53,873 nt of DNA from Thiocapsa sp. GTDB taxonomy: Bacteria; Pseudomonadota; Gammaproteobacteria; Chromatiales; Chromatiaceae. The notes beneath the pieces are model-generated. The model saw nothing but the letters and a program-made list of their open reading frames with translations, did not search any database and had not been told where the DNA came from. Positions 26,455 to 36,014 of the stretch are shown piece after piece. The stretch lies in NCBI RefSeq assembly GCF_022340925.1, contig NZ_JAJDNA010000018.1, positions 1 to 53,873 of the forward strand. The letters are read 5' to 3'. The position numbers and the translations under genes are program-made. Every line of letters begins with the position of its first letter. Position 1 is the first letter of the stretch.

Positions 26455-27473
26455 TCACCTTTGCTTGGCCCTGGATCCTGCTGGCCCTGCCGCTGCCGCT
26501 CCTGGCCCTGAGGCTCCCGCGGGCGGCCGCTGAGCCGGGCGCCGCCTTGCGGTTTCCATTGGACCAGGGGGAGGCGGAGCCGGCGGTCGAAGGGCGGCGC
26601 AGCGGCGCCGCGAGCTCGATCATCGGACCCAGGCTGGCGATCGGGATCCTCGCCTGGACCCTTCTGGTGATCGCGGCGGCGCGTCCGGAGTGGGCCGGCG
26701 AGCCGGTCCGCGTGCCCGTGTCGGGTCGGGACCTGATGCTCGCGCTCGACGTCTCCGGAAGCATGGAGCAGGCGGACTACGAGCTGGACGGTCGGATGGT
26801 CTCCCGGATCGCGCTCGTCAAGGCGGTTGCGGCTCGTTTCATCGCGCGCCGCGAGCAGGATCGCGTCGGGCTCATCCTGTTCGGTTCGCAGGCCTACCTC
26901 CTCACCCCGCTCACCTTCGACCGCGCCAGTGTCGCGACAATGCTGAGCGAGGCGGTTGTCGGCTTGGCGGGACGCGAGACGGCGATTGGCGATGCGATCG
27001 GCCTGGCGGTCAAGCGGCTGCGCGAGCAGCCGGAGGACAATCGCGTCCTGGTGCTGCTGACGGACGGCGCGAGCAATGCGGGCGGCATCGCGCCGCTGGC
27101 GGCCGCCGAGCTTGCTGCCCAGGCGGGCGTGCGTGTCTACACCATCGGCATCGGTGGCGGGGCGGTCTCGGTGCAGACCCCTTTCGGTGCCCGGGTGATG
27201 CGCCGAAGCAGCGACTTCGATCCGCAGACGCTGCGCGGCATCGCCGAGGTCACCGGCGGACGTTTCTTCTCGGCCCATGCCCGCGAGGAGTTGGAGGAGA
27301 TCTACGCGGAGCTCGATCGCCTCGAGCCGAGCGCGCGTGACGAGCGCCCCTTCCGTCCCCGGCGCTCGCTCTACGCATGGCCGGCAGGCGGAGCCCTGCT
27401 CCTGAGCCTGTTGCTGGCGGCACACGCCGTGCTGCCGGAAGACAGAGGGTCGCGTCGCCGTGTGGCCGGCTGA
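26451..27473 (+). CDS. VWA domain membrane protein, BatA-like
   Basis: The 340-residue product has an N-terminal membrane helix (WPWILLALPLPLLALRL), a second helix near residue 65, a von Willebrand A domain with an intact MIDAS motif (LDVSGSM, plus TPLTF and LLTDGA), and a C-terminal membrane helix (AGGALLLSLLLAAHAVL). This is the BatA layout, with the VWA domain in the periplasm. It overlaps the genes on both sides, giving tight coupling in the operon. Confidence 0.92.
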   Translation: MITFAWPWILLALPLPLLALRLPRAAAEPGAALRFPLDQGEAEPAVEGRRSGAASSIIGPRLAIGILAWTLLVIAAARPEWAGEPVRVPVSGRDLMLALDVSGSMEQADYELDGRMVSRIALVKAVAARFIARREQDRVGLILFGSQAYLLTPLTFDRASVATMLSEAVVGLAGRETAIGDAIGLAVKRLREQPEDNRVLVLLTDGASNAGGIAPLAAAELAAQAGVRVYTIGIGGGAVSVQTPFGARVMRRSSDFDPQTLRGIAEVTGGRFFSAHAREELEEIYAELDRLEPSARDERPFRPRRSLYAWPAGGALLLSLLLAAHAVLPEDRGSRRRVAG

Positions 27474-29400
27474 GCTTCACCTGTTGCGGCCGCTCTGGCT
27501 CTTGGCGCTGGTCCCCGGGGCCATCCTGCTGCTGCTTCTGTGGCGGCGGCTGGCCGGTTGCCTCGTGTGGCGCCGCCTCGTGGACGCACATCTGCTGCCC
27601 CACCTCTTGGTCGCCGATGACCGGTCACCCCGGCGTTGGCCGCTGGGGCTGCTCGGCGTGGGCTGGCTCTTGGCCGCCTTGGCCTTGGCCGGGCCGACCT
27701 GGGAGCGTGTCGCGCTGCCTGAATTCGGCACCAGTCCGTCCCGGGTCCTGCTACTCGACCTCTCGCCGAGCATGAATGCAGCCGACCTGCGGCCATCCCG
27801 CCTGGCCCGCGCCCGGTTCGAGATTCTCGACCTCCTGAAGGGCGCGGAGGACGAACAGACGGCCCTGTTGGCCTTCGGCCCCGAGGCGTTCGTCGTGTCG
27901 CCGCTGACCCGCGATGCGCGGACCATCGCGGTCCAGGTGCCCCAATTGACGAGCGATCTGATCCCGGTCCCGGGATCACGTGAGACCGCCCGGGCACTCG
28001 AGGCGGCGGGAGAGCTGCTGGAACGGGGCAGGGCAAGGCGCGGCGACATTATCCTGGTCTCCGATGCGGTGGGCGGTATGCCCGAGGCTCTCAGCGTGGC
28101 TCGGGCGCTGCACGATGCGGGGCACCGGATCTCCGTGCTCGCCGTCGGCACGCTCGACGGCGCGCCGGTACCCGCGACCGCGGGCGGATTCGCCCTCGAG
28201 AGCGACGGCGGGATCCGCGTCGCGCGCTTGGGCAAGGCAGACCTGCAGGCCTTGGCAGCGGCCGGGAGCGGGCGCTATGTGGAGGCGCAGGCGGGCGACG
28301 CGGATACCCGGGCGATCTTGAGCCGCGGGACTCTGTCGTCTGACAGGATCGCGGATCCATCGGGGGTGCCGGACCAGTGGCGTGAGGAGGGGCCTTGGTT
28401 GCTGCTCGTCCTGTTACCGCTGGCGATGCTTGCGTTCCGGCGCGGTTGGCTGGTGCCGGTGTTGGCCTGTGTCATCATCTTGCCACCGTCCCAGGGCTGG
28501 GCCTTCGGTTGGACGGATCTCTGGTTGCGGGCCGACCAACAAGCGGCGAGACGGCTGGATGCGGGCGCCAGCGCGGAGGCCGCCGATCGCTTCGTGGACC
28601 CGGCCTGGCGGGCCGCCGCCAGCTATCGGGCGGGAGACCTCGAGCGTGCCTTGTCGGCCTTGTCGGATCTGCGGGGCCCCGAGATCGACTACAACCGAGG
28701 CAATGCCCTGGCGCGTCTCGGACAGCTCGACGAGGCGATCGCCGCGTATGAGCGTGCGTTGAGCCAAGATGCTGCGCACCAGGACGCGCGCCATAATCTC
28801 GAGCTGGTGAAGGCCCTTCGGGATCAAGCATCGACGTCGCAGCCGGAGGGTGAGGCCGGGACGGAGGGCACTGGCGACGGCCAGGACCGGCGCGATGCGG
28901 ACGACACGCAGTCTGGCCCGAGCGATCCTGACCGGTCCTCGGATGGCGAGCCCCCCGCGGCGGCGAACGGCCCATCCGGATCTCCCGGACCCGACGCGGA
29001 GCAATCAGACCCGTCTGGAGGCGCCGCGAACGGCGAGCGGGCGACCGAAGACGAATCGACGTCATCGCCATCCGCGGGGCAGCCTGGCGGTGCCGACGGG
29101 GTCGGGCCTCTGGCTGATTCGGGCGGGCTCGACAGGGGAGACGTCGCCGGTGAGCAGGACGTTTCCCTCCCCGAGGGCCCGATCGGCGAATCGACGTTGC
29201 CCGCTGGGCCTGCGTCGGACGCGGCTGGCGAGCGCGGAAGATCGGGGCACTTGGCAACAGCCGGTGCCCCGAGTCCCGAGCAGTTGGAGCGTGAGCAGGC
29301 GATGGAGGCGCAGCTGCGACGTGTTCCGGACGACCCCGCTGGTCTGCTGCGTCAGCGTTTCCTCTTGCAGCACCTGCGGCGCGAGGGGCGTTTACCCTGA
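27460..29400 (+). CDS. VWA/TPR membrane protein, BatB-BatC fusion-like
   Basis: The 646-residue product begins at GTG 27460 inside the end of the BatA-like gene. It has two N-terminal membrane helices, a VWA domain with DLSPSM as the MIDAS start (residues ~105-110), and a further membrane helix near residue 310. A TPR unit (YNRGNALARLGQLDEAIAAY) is followed by a long acidic, Ser/Gly/Asp-rich disordered region (about residues 460-600) and a short basic helix at the end. In many bacteria batB and batC are separate; here the two functions are in one chain, as is common in gammaproteobacteria. Confidence 0.9.
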   Translation: MWPAELHLLRPLWLLALVPGAILLLLLWRRLAGCLVWRRLVDAHLLPHLLVADDRSPRRWPLGLLGVGWLLAALALAGPTWERVALPEFGTSPSRVLLLDLSPSMNAADLRPSRLARARFEILDLLKGAEDEQTALLAFGPEAFVVSPLTRDARTIAVQVPQLTSDLIPVPGSRETARALEAAGELLERGRARRGDIILVSDAVGGMPEALSVARALHDAGHRISVLAVGTLDGAPVPATAGGFALESDGGIRVARLGKADLQALAAAGSGRYVEAQAGDADTRAILSRGTLSSDRIADPSGVPDQWREEGPWLLLVLLPLAMLAFRRGWLVPVLACVIILPPSQGWAFGWTDLWLRADQQAARRLDAGASAEAADRFVDPAWRAAASYRAGDLERALSALSDLRGPEIDYNRGNALARLGQLDEAIAAYERALSQDAAHQDARHNLELVKALRDQASTSQPEGEAGTEGTGDGQDRRDADDTQSGPSDPDRSSDGEPPAAANGPSGSPGPDAEQSDPSGGAANGERATEDESTSSPSAGQPGGADGVGPLADSGGLDRGDVAGEQDVSLPEGPIGESTLPAGPASDAAGERGRSGHLATAGAPSPEQLEREQAMEAQLRRVPDDPAGLLRQRFLLQHLRREGRLP

Positions 29401-29402
29401 AG

Positions 29403-31277
29403 ATGATGATTCTGCCTCCTACCGGTCTCAATAAGGTGAAACGGGCTCCTAGGTTTCGCCAAACCGGTCGATGCGCGATCGCGTCCTGCCGCCTGCTTGT
29501 GGTGATGCTGCTGATCCTCCTCGCGGCCCCGGTGGTTGCCGACGGGCTTCGCGCCGAGCTCGATCGCGACCGGATTGCCGGCGACGAGACCCTGACCCTG
29601 CGTCTGATCGCCGCCGGTCGGGTGACGGGCGAGCCGGACCTCCAGCCCCTCGAGGCGAACTTCGAGATCGTGAGCCGCGGTCAAAGCACGCGGATGAGCA
29701 TCGTCAACGGGGTGACGTCGCACACCCAGGAGTGGACACTCGAGCTCGCACCGAAGCGGTCCGGGAAATTGGAGATCCCGGGGCTGGTCTGGGGCGATGT
29801 CAGCAGCGCGCCTCTCGCGCTCGAGGTGACCGATGACGCGGGTCGTGGTGGCGCCGATGCGGCCTCGAAGGCAGTGTTCGTCGAGTCCGAAGCCGATCGG
29901 GCGACGCCCTATGTCCAGCAGGCGTTTCAGTACCGGGTCAAGGTCCTCTATCGCCAGCCGCCGCAACGTGCCCTGCTCTCCGAGCCGCAGGCTGATGGTG
30001 CGACGATCGAGCGCTTCGGCGACGATCGAGCTTACACCGAGCTCGTCGATGGCCAACGCTACCAAGTGGTGGAACGGTCCTTTCTTGTCGTCCCGCAACA
30101 GAGCGGGTCGCTGACCATTCAGGGTCCACGGCTGGAGGCGTTTCTCCACGACGTGCGGTCGCCCGCCCGGGGCGCCCCCACCGATCCGGATGCGCCCTTT
30201 GACGGAGGTCTGTTTGGCGGGCTGCTGGGCATGGGCGGGGGCGGGCGGCGCATCGTGGAGCGCGGGTCTGACCTGGAGGTCCAGGTTCGGCCTCAGCCTG
30301 CCGGCTCCGCCCTGCCCTGGTTGCCGGCCGAGTCGCTGCAGCTCACGGATGAGTGGACGCCATCGCCGCCCCTGTTCCAGGTCGGAGAGGTGGTCACCCG
30401 AACCCTGACCATCACGGCTCGAGGGGTCACTGCGGCCCAATTGCCGCCCCTCGACCCCGGCGCCCCAGACGGCCTCCAGATCTACCCTGACCAGCCGCAT
30501 GCGGAAGATCTTCCGGGCGCTGCGGGCCCAGCCGCGATCAAGAGCCTCAAGGTGGCCCTGGTCCCGACACGCACCGGCCGTCTCAACCTCCCCGAGGTGC
30601 GTATTCCCTGGTGGGATACGATCGCGGACGAGGAGCGCGTCGCCGTCGTTCCCGCACGCATCGTTGACGTAGCGCCGGCGCCTGGGGATGCGACTCGGGG
30701 CCCTGATGCGCCCCCTCAGGCTGGTCGGGAGTCCCCGGCGACCCATGGCGGGGTTTCGTCGATCGACGAGGTCCAGCCGGGGGCCGCGCCGACGATGCCG
30801 ACATACGGGATGGGGCGCGCCTTCTGGCCGGGGTTGGCCGGGTTGCTCGGGGTCGGCTGGCTGGCAACGCTCATCTGGGTCAAGTGGGGGACACGGCGCC
30901 GCGGCTCCATGGCGCCGGCGGGTGCGCCCCCGGATACGGCCGACTCCACGTCAACGCGGCAGTTGCTCCGGCGCGTCGAGCAGGCCTGCCGGGCAGGTGA
31001 TGCACGCGATGCGCGGGCGGCGCTGCTTGCATGGGGACGGGCGCGCTGGCCCGGGCAGACGCCCTTCGGGCTGCGGGATCTGGCCGGGCGTCTCGGCGAT
31101 GCCTCGGCGGGGGAGGCGCTGGCCGGCATCGATCAGGCGATCTACGCCGGCAGCGGCGAGGCATGGGACGGTACTCGGGCCTGGCAGCGGCTCGAGCCGC
31201 GGCTGTCCGCCGCTGACGCCCGGGCCGGAGAGACCGGGGCGCCTGTCTTGCCTGAGTTGTATCCGCAGCGCGTCTAG
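29403..31277 (+). CDS. BatD-like protein (oxygen-tolerance family)
   Basis: The 624-residue product has an N-terminal signal sequence (LLVVMLLILLAAPVVADG). A large periplasmic beta-rich region follows with the family opening LRAELDRDRIAGDETLTLRL and repeated Ig-like patterns. It then has one membrane helix (WPGLAGLLGVGWLATLIW, about residue 480) and a cytoplasmic helical tail. BatD is named from the Bacteroides aerotolerance operon; its exact action is unknown. It is the last gene of the MoxR/Bat operon and is followed by a hairpin terminator at 31346. Confidence 0.9.
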   Translation: MMILPPTGLNKVKRAPRFRQTGRCAIASCRLLVVMLLILLAAPVVADGLRAELDRDRIAGDETLTLRLIAAGRVTGEPDLQPLEANFEIVSRGQSTRMSIVNGVTSHTQEWTLELAPKRSGKLEIPGLVWGDVSSAPLALEVTDDAGRGGADAASKAVFVESEADRATPYVQQAFQYRVKVLYRQPPQRALLSEPQADGATIERFGDDRAYTELVDGQRYQVVERSFLVVPQQSGSLTIQGPRLEAFLHDVRSPARGAPTDPDAPFDGGLFGGLLGMGGGGRRIVERGSDLEVQVRPQPAGSALPWLPAESLQLTDEWTPSPPLFQVGEVVTRTLTITARGVTAAQLPPLDPGAPDGLQIYPDQPHAEDLPGAAGPAAIKSLKVALVPTRTGRLNLPEVRIPWWDTIADEERVAVVPARIVDVAPAPGDATRGPDAPPQAGRESPATHGGVSSIDEVQPGAAPTMPTYGMGRAFWPGLAGLLGVGWLATLIWVKWGTRRRGSMAPAGAPPDTADSTSTRQLLRRVEQACRAGDARDARAALLAWGRARWPGQTPFGLRDLAGRLGDASAGEALAGIDQAIYAGSGEAWDGTRAWQRLEPRLSAADARAGETGAPVLPELYPQRV

Positions 31278-31289
31278 CGAAGTGATGAT

Positions 31290-31304
31290 TGGCCATCCTG
31301 GCTG
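31290..31304 (+). repeat. Dispersed intergenic palindrome, copy 3
   Basis: TGGCCATCCTGGCTG matches the 15-bp consensus at 13 of 15 positions and shares its left flank GATGAT with copy 1. It lies between the convergent ends of the Bat operon and folK. Confidence 0.7.
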
Positions 31305-31345
31305 TCATCAGCCTGGACCTTCCGCGTCGGCTGCGCATCGCTGTT

Positions 31346-31366
31346 GCCCCTCCATAGGGGCTCTTT
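31346..31366 (+). terminator. Hairpin terminator after the MoxR/Bat operon
   Basis: GCCCCT (31346-31351), a CCAT loop and AGGGGC (31356-31361) are followed by TCTTT. The stem is short but GC-rich, and it is well placed 68 bp after batD. Confidence 0.6.
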
Positions 31367-31489
31367 GGACTTGCCGGCCCGGGACGTCATCCGCCGTCCT
31401 CCGTCAGCGATCCCGGAATCCAGTGCCGTGGGCGGTTTCCCCGGGCACGGCGCGGCAGGAATGAGCGGAACGGCCGACTCAGACCGGAT

Positions 31490-32017
31490 TCAAGGGTTCG
31501 AGCCGAATGGCGCGGACTCGCCCCTCCCCGGCAGTCTTTCGAGGATCTGGCGATGGCGTATCTGCCCCGTCAGCGTCCTCACCGGACGGCCCCGCACGGG
31601 GTGAACCGCGTCGGGTGCAACCTCGATCAATGGGATCAGCATGAAGTCACGGACCAGCAGCCCCGGATGCGGAATATGGAGATCCGGTTCGGCGAGGACG
31701 CGGTCACCGAAGAGCAGGATATCGAGATCGATCGTCCGCGGACCGTTCTTTTCGCGTCGCACGCGCTGCAGCCGCGACTCGATCATCCGCGTCTCCCCGA
31801 GCAGGCTGTGCGGCGACAGACAGGTTTTCAGCCCCACGACCAAATTGACGAAATCGGGCTGCTCAACCATGCCCCACGGGAGCGTGCGATACCAGGAGGA
31901 TTCCACGAACAGGCTGGACTCGGGCAGATGCCGAAGCCAGTCCAGCGCCTGCGGGATCTGCTCGAAAGGGGTGATGTTCGAGCCGATGGCGATGAATGCG
32001 AGCGTGTGCTGGGACAT
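31490..32017 (-). CDS. folK: 2-amino-4-hydroxy-6-hydroxymethyldihydropteridine diphosphokinase
   Basis: FolK transfers pyrophosphate from ATP to the pterin intermediate of folate synthesis. The 175-residue product has AIGSN near the N-terminus, the mid-protein RTLPWG block, VVGLKT, and the signature RRERKNGPRTIDLDILL-type segment seen here as RREKNGPRTIDLDILLFGD, followed by IPHPGL. ATG 32017 is chosen; an in-frame GTG at 32035 is possible. It converges with the Bat operon. Confidence 0.95.
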   Translation of the reverse strand: MSQHTLAFIAIGSNITPFEQIPQALDWLRHLPESSLFVESSWYRTLPWGMVEQPDFVNLVVGLKTCLSPHSLLGETRMIESRLQRVRREKNGPRTIDLDILLFGDRVLAEPDLHIPHPGLLVRDFMLIPLIEVAPDAVHPVRGRPVRTLTGQIRHRQILERLPGRGESAPFGSNP

Positions 32018-32249
32018 GGAGGAACGGAGTCTCACCCGGGGCCGGTCTCCTCGGTCAGGTCAGCCTGACACCCCAGGACGTCGCTCATCCTAGCCCGAGC
32101 GGGTCAGGCAAGATAGCCCAGGAGGCCAGCGAAACGGCTTGGGCGGAGCCGATCCCTTTCCGATTGCGGTCGCGGATGCCAAGATAACGTGCTTGCACGG
32201 GGAATGCCGACCGATCCAGCCTGATCCGGTCCGATGGAGAGAACGAACA

Positions 32250-33209
32250 ATGTCGCGGTTGAGCTTGGTTCTGAAGGGCGGCGCCATGGGGGTCGCGGAA
32301 GTCATCCCCGGCGTCTCGGGTGGGACGATCGCGTTAATCACCGGAATCTATGAGCGGCTAATCAACGCAGTTAAGGCAATCGGGCCGGGATTGATCGGGG
32401 TCCACCGACGCGATGGGCTTCGCGGCGTGTGGAGGGCGCTCGACGGGGTCTTTCTGTCGCTCGTGCTGGCCGGGATGGCGGTCGGGATCGTCTTCGGCGT
32501 GTTCGTTATCTCCTGGGTACTCGAGCGCTACCCGCCGCTGATTTGGGGCTTCTTCTTTGGCTTGATCCTGGCCTCGATCCTCTACATGGGTCGTCGGATC
32601 GGACGTTGGCGGGCCGGCGAGATGTCGCTTTTCGCCCTCGGGGCGGTCCTGGCCTACTCGATCACGGTCCTCACGCCCGCGAGCGGGAGCGAGGCGCTCT
32701 GGTTCGTCTTTGTTTGCGGCGCCATCGCCATCTCCGCCCTGATGCTCCCTGGAATCTCAGGCAGCTTCATGCTCCTGCTGCTCGGCATGTATCAGTATAT
32801 CGTCCAGGATACCCTCAAGGGGCTGCTCGTGAGCTTCTCCCTGGAGAGATTCTTCACCTTGGCGGTCTTCGGGTTGGGATGCCTGGTGGGACTCATGAGC
32901 ATGTCCCGCCTGCTCTCATGGACCTTCAGGCGTTTCAGGAGCCAGACGCTCGCCACCCTGACCGGCTTCCTGGTCGGCTCGCTGAACAAGGTCTACCCGT
33001 GGCGGAATGCCCGGGATTGGCTCAGGGATGGTGCGGGTCAGATCGTGATGGCCGACGACGGGGTCACCGCCAAGAAGGTCCTGGCGGAGGTCAATGTCCT
33101 CCCCTCTGGCTACGAGGGGGATCCCTTGATCCTCGGGGTGGCCCTCACCTGCCTGGTCGGGTTTTTCGTGGTCTTCGCGTTCGATCGCTATGGTCCGCAG
33201 ACGGACTAA
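32250..33209 (+). CDS. DUF368 (PopT-type) undecaprenyl-phosphate translocase
   Basis: The 319-residue polytopic membrane protein has the two family hallmarks, AEVIPGVSGGTIALITGIYE near the N-terminus and MLPGISGSFMLLLLGMY near residue 180. These are the paired inverted-repeat loops of DUF368. Members of this family were shown to recycle undecaprenyl phosphate across the inner membrane for envelope polysaccharide synthesis. ATG 32250 has GGAGAG upstream. Sequence upstream to 32139 stays open but lacks family resemblance. Confidence 0.9.
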   Translation: MSRLSLVLKGGAMGVAEVIPGVSGGTIALITGIYERLINAVKAIGPGLIGVHRRDGLRGVWRALDGVFLSLVLAGMAVGIVFGVFVISWVLERYPPLIWGFFFGLILASILYMGRRIGRWRAGEMSLFALGAVLAYSITVLTPASGSEALWFVFVCGAIAISALMLPGISGSFMLLLLGMYQYIVQDTLKGLLVSFSLERFFTLAVFGLGCLVGLMSMSRLLSWTFRRFRSQTLATLTGFLVGSLNKVYPWRNARDWLRDGAGQIVMADDGVTAKKVLAEVNVLPSGYEGDPLILGVALTCLVGFFVVFAFDRYGPQTD

Positions 33210-33273
33210 GGACAGCTTGAAGCATTCAAGGTGCGCGTGCGGGGCAAGGCTCGCGCAGTGCATGCGCGCCCCG

Positions 33274-33585
33274 CTATGCAGGCCGGCCGTCCTGGAGCAG
33301 GATCGGATTGGGCTTATCGGGATTGGCGCGGTAGAAGGAAGCGACATGCCCGATCCGACCGATCAGATCGGCGCCAGTGCATTGTGTGATCCGTTCGATC
33401 GCAGCGTCGCGTTGATCCCGATCACCTCCGGTGATCTTGACCTTCATCAGCTCATGATGACTCAGGGCCTGGTCGAGCTCGGCCAGCAGGGCCTCGGTGA
33501 TGCCGTGCTGACCAACCGTCACGATCGGTTTCAGATGGTGTGATTGCTGCCTCAGCCAGCGTTTCTGCTTGTCGGTGATCGACAT
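33274..33585 (-). CDS. yhbY: Ribosome assembly RNA-binding protein YhbY
   Basis: The 103-residue CRM-domain protein associates with pre-50S ribosomes. Family features are QKRWLRQQSHHLKPIVTVGQ (residues 6-25), the GITEALLAELDQAL helix, HELMKVKI and IGRIGHVASFYR. ATG 33585 has an AGGA site; the frame continues upstream to 33948, but that part overlaps the aroA start and is unlike the family. Confidence 0.93.
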   Translation of the reverse strand: MSITDKQKRWLRQQSHHLKPIVTVGQHGITEALLAELDQALSHHELMKVKITGGDRDQRDAAIERITQCTGADLIGRIGHVASFYRANPDKPNPILLQDGRPA

Positions 33586-33855
33586 GATGATCCTGCTGAC
33601 ATGGTGAAGTGATTGCGCAATCCCATCAGTCGGATGCCCGCCGCGGGAAGGTTGGATCGCCGATCTTCGGGATTGTGAGGCAACCCCTTCGTCGAAGCAC
33701 CGAGAGGCCCGTTGGGCACCGCGGGGCGGCGAGCCGGTCACGTGCGCCTGGGGCGGAGGTCCGCACGGCGCGCATTCCCAGTTTACCGCCTCACTGCGCC
33801 GGACTAACATACCTGCCTTTTCGCAACGTCCGGGCGCGGGGGCGCAGGAGAGCAC

Positions 33856-35211
33856 TTGGGACAGCCTCAGGATACCCGTTACCTTATCGCACCGGGCGGG
33901 ACGTTGCGCGGGCGCGTGCGGGTGCCCGGGGACAAGTCGATCTCGCATCGCTCGATCATGTTGGCTGCGATCGCTGAAGGCGAGACCCGCATCGCCGGGT
34001 TTCTGGAAGGCGCGGATGCGTTGGCGACCCTGGCCGCTTTCCGGCGTCTCGGCGTGCCCATCGAGGGGCCCGACCGTGGGCAGGTGCGGGTGCAGGGTGT
34101 CGGGATGCGGGGGCTGCGGGCACCGGACGGGCCGCTCGACATGGGTAACTCGGGCACCTCGATGCGACTGCTTGCCGGACTCTTGGCCGGGCAGCCCTTC
34201 CCGGTGACCCTGGTCGGGGATCGCTCCTTGTCCAGGCGACCCATGCGGCGCGTTACGGATCCCTTAGGGAGCATGGGCGCGCGCATCGGAACCACCGCGG
34301 GCGGGACGGCGCCGCTCGAGCTCGAGCCGGTGGCGCGCTTGTCAGGGATCGACTACAGGATGCCGGTGGCGAGCGCCCAGGTGAAGTCAAGTCTCCTGCT
34401 TGCCGGTCTGTACGCCGAAGGCGAGACCTGTGTGACCGAGCCGGCACCGACCCGTGACCATACCGAGCGCATGCTGACCGCATTCGGCTACTCGGTGCGC
34501 CGCCAAGCATCGCGGGTGTGTCTGACCGGCGGTGGGCGGCTGACGGGGTGTCGGCTGCAGATTCCCGCCGATATCTCTTCGGCGGCTTTCTTCCTGGTGG
34601 GTGCCAGCATTGCCCCCGGCTCCGATCTTTTACTGGAGGGCGTCGGGGTCAATCCGACGCGGGTCGGGGTAATCAATCTTCTGCGCGGCATGGGCGGCGA
34701 TATCGAGCTGATCGATCGGCGCACGGCCGGGGGTGAGCCGATCGCCGATATCCGGGTGCGCCATGCGCGCCTGCACGGGATTCGCATCCCGGTCGATCAG
34801 GTGCCGCTCGCAATCGACGAGCTACCCGTTCTCTTCGTCGCGGCGGCCTGTGCCGAAGGTGAGACCACCCTCACCGGTGCCGAAGAGCTGCGCGTGAAGG
34901 AGAGCGACCGAATCCAGGTCATGGCCGACGGACTGGCGCATCTCGGTGTCCGGACCGAGACCCGTCCCGACGGGATACGGATCACCGGGGGCGAGCTGGG
35001 TGCGACGGGCGAGGGGAGTGTTGAGGGCGCCGGCGGCGGGGCGATCGATGCGCACGGTGATCATCGCATCGCCATGGCCTTCGCGATTGCGGGCTTGCGT
35101 GCGAAGGGGCCGATCGAGATCCGCGACTGCGCCAATGTCGAGACTTCCTTCCCCGGGTTTGCTGAGCTGGCGGCCGGCGTCGGACTGGGTATCCGCGAGA
35201 TGCGTCGATGA
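33856..35211 (+). CDS. aroA: 3-phosphoshikimate 1-carboxyvinyltransferase (EPSP synthase)
   Basis: AroA joins PEP to shikimate 3-phosphate in aromatic amino acid synthesis. The 451-residue product has RVPGDKSISHRSIMLAAIAE at the N-terminus, LDMGNSGTSMRLLAGLLAGQ, DRSLSRRPMRRV, a C-terminal RVKESDR motif and DHRIAMAFA. The start is TTG 33856, with AGGAG five bases upstream. Its stop overlaps the start of cmk (ATGA). Confidence 0.96.
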   Translation: MGQPQDTRYLIAPGGTLRGRVRVPGDKSISHRSIMLAAIAEGETRIAGFLEGADALATLAAFRRLGVPIEGPDRGQVRVQGVGMRGLRAPDGPLDMGNSGTSMRLLAGLLAGQPFPVTLVGDRSLSRRPMRRVTDPLGSMGARIGTTAGGTAPLELEPVARLSGIDYRMPVASAQVKSSLLLAGLYAEGETCVTEPAPTRDHTERMLTAFGYSVRRQASRVCLTGGGRLTGCRLQIPADISSAAFFLVGASIAPGSDLLLEGVGVNPTRVGVINLLRGMGGDIELIDRRTAGGEPIADIRVRHARLHGIRIPVDQVPLAIDELPVLFVAAACAEGETTLTGAEELRVKESDRIQVMADGLAHLGVRTETRPDGIRITGGELGATGEGSVEGAGGGAIDAHGDHRIAMAFAIAGLRAKGPIEIRDCANVETSFPGFAELAAGVGLGIREMRR

Positions 35212-35876
35212 TCCCGGTCATCACCATCGATGGCCCGTCCGGCACCGGCAAGGGGACGATCGCGCATCTGCTGTCAAACCGGCTCGGCTGGCACTGTCTG
35301 GACAGCGGCGCGCTCTATCGCGTCCTGGGTCTTACCGCACAGCGCCTTGGTGTCGAGCTCGACGATGCGGACGCGGTTGCGGCCCTTGCGGTCCGGTTGA
35401 AGGTGACCTTCGCGGCGGATCGGGTGCTGCTCGATGGCGAGGATGTGACCGATGCGATTCGCACCGAGCAGGCCGGTATGGCCGCGTCGCGTGTCGCGGC
35501 GCACCCGTCGGCTCGGGCGGCCTTGTTGGCGTGGCAGCGTGCCAGGGCATGTCCGCCCGGGCTGGTCGCCGACGGGCGGGATATGGGCACGGTTGTGTTC
35601 CCGCACGCCCCGCTGAAGGTCTTCCTCGACGCCAGTCCGGAGGAGCGCGCAAAGCGCCGGTATAAACAGTTGAAAGAAAAGGGATTGGATGCTAACCTGC
35701 CCAACCTTATCGTGGATATACGTGAACGGGATACACGGGACCGCAGCCGCCAAGTCGCGCCACTGCGTGCGGCGGGGGATGCTGTGGTCCTCGATTCCAC
35801 CACCTTGTCCGTTGATGAAGTGCTCGATCGGGTCCTGAAAGAGGTGAGGCGCGTCTTTCCGGAGCTGGTCCCATGA
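35208..35876 (+). CDS. cmk: Cytidylate kinase
   Basis: Cmk phosphorylates CMP and dCMP. The 222-residue product shows the P-loop IDGPSGTGKGT (residues 6-16), LDSGALYR, DGRDMGTVVFP and a lid segment with ERDTRDRSRQVAPL. It is translationally coupled to aroA and followed 138 bp later by rpsA, the usual gammaproteobacterial order. Confidence 0.96.
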   Translation: MIPVITIDGPSGTGKGTIAHLLSNRLGWHCLDSGALYRVLGLTAQRLGVELDDADAVAALAVRLKVTFAADRVLLDGEDVTDAIRTEQAGMAASRVAAHPSARAALLAWQRARACPPGLVADGRDMGTVVFPHAPLKVFLDASPEERAKRRYKQLKEKGLDANLPNLIVDIRERDTRDRSRQVAPLRAAGDAVVLDSTTLSVDEVLDRVLKEVRRVFPELVP

Positions 35877-36014
35877 GATGTCGGCAGGTCGCCGTTCGCG
35901 GCCGCTGTCGATCCGGCCGGGTCGGTGCCGAATGCGCCGGCCTTTTCGATTCATTCATACCCCTCGCCCCGGATGGGGCGGGCTCGCGCGCCTGTCTCAG
36001 GATAATTTGATCTC

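Noticed and set aside
31485..31505. GGTTCGAGCC resembling a tRNA T-loop
   Set aside because: It lies in the 3' end of folK and no cloverleaf can be built around it.
33220..33273. GCGGGGC / GCCCCGC pairing between the DUF368 gene and yhbY as a terminator
   Set aside because: The arms are short, the loop is long and no T-run follows on either strand.
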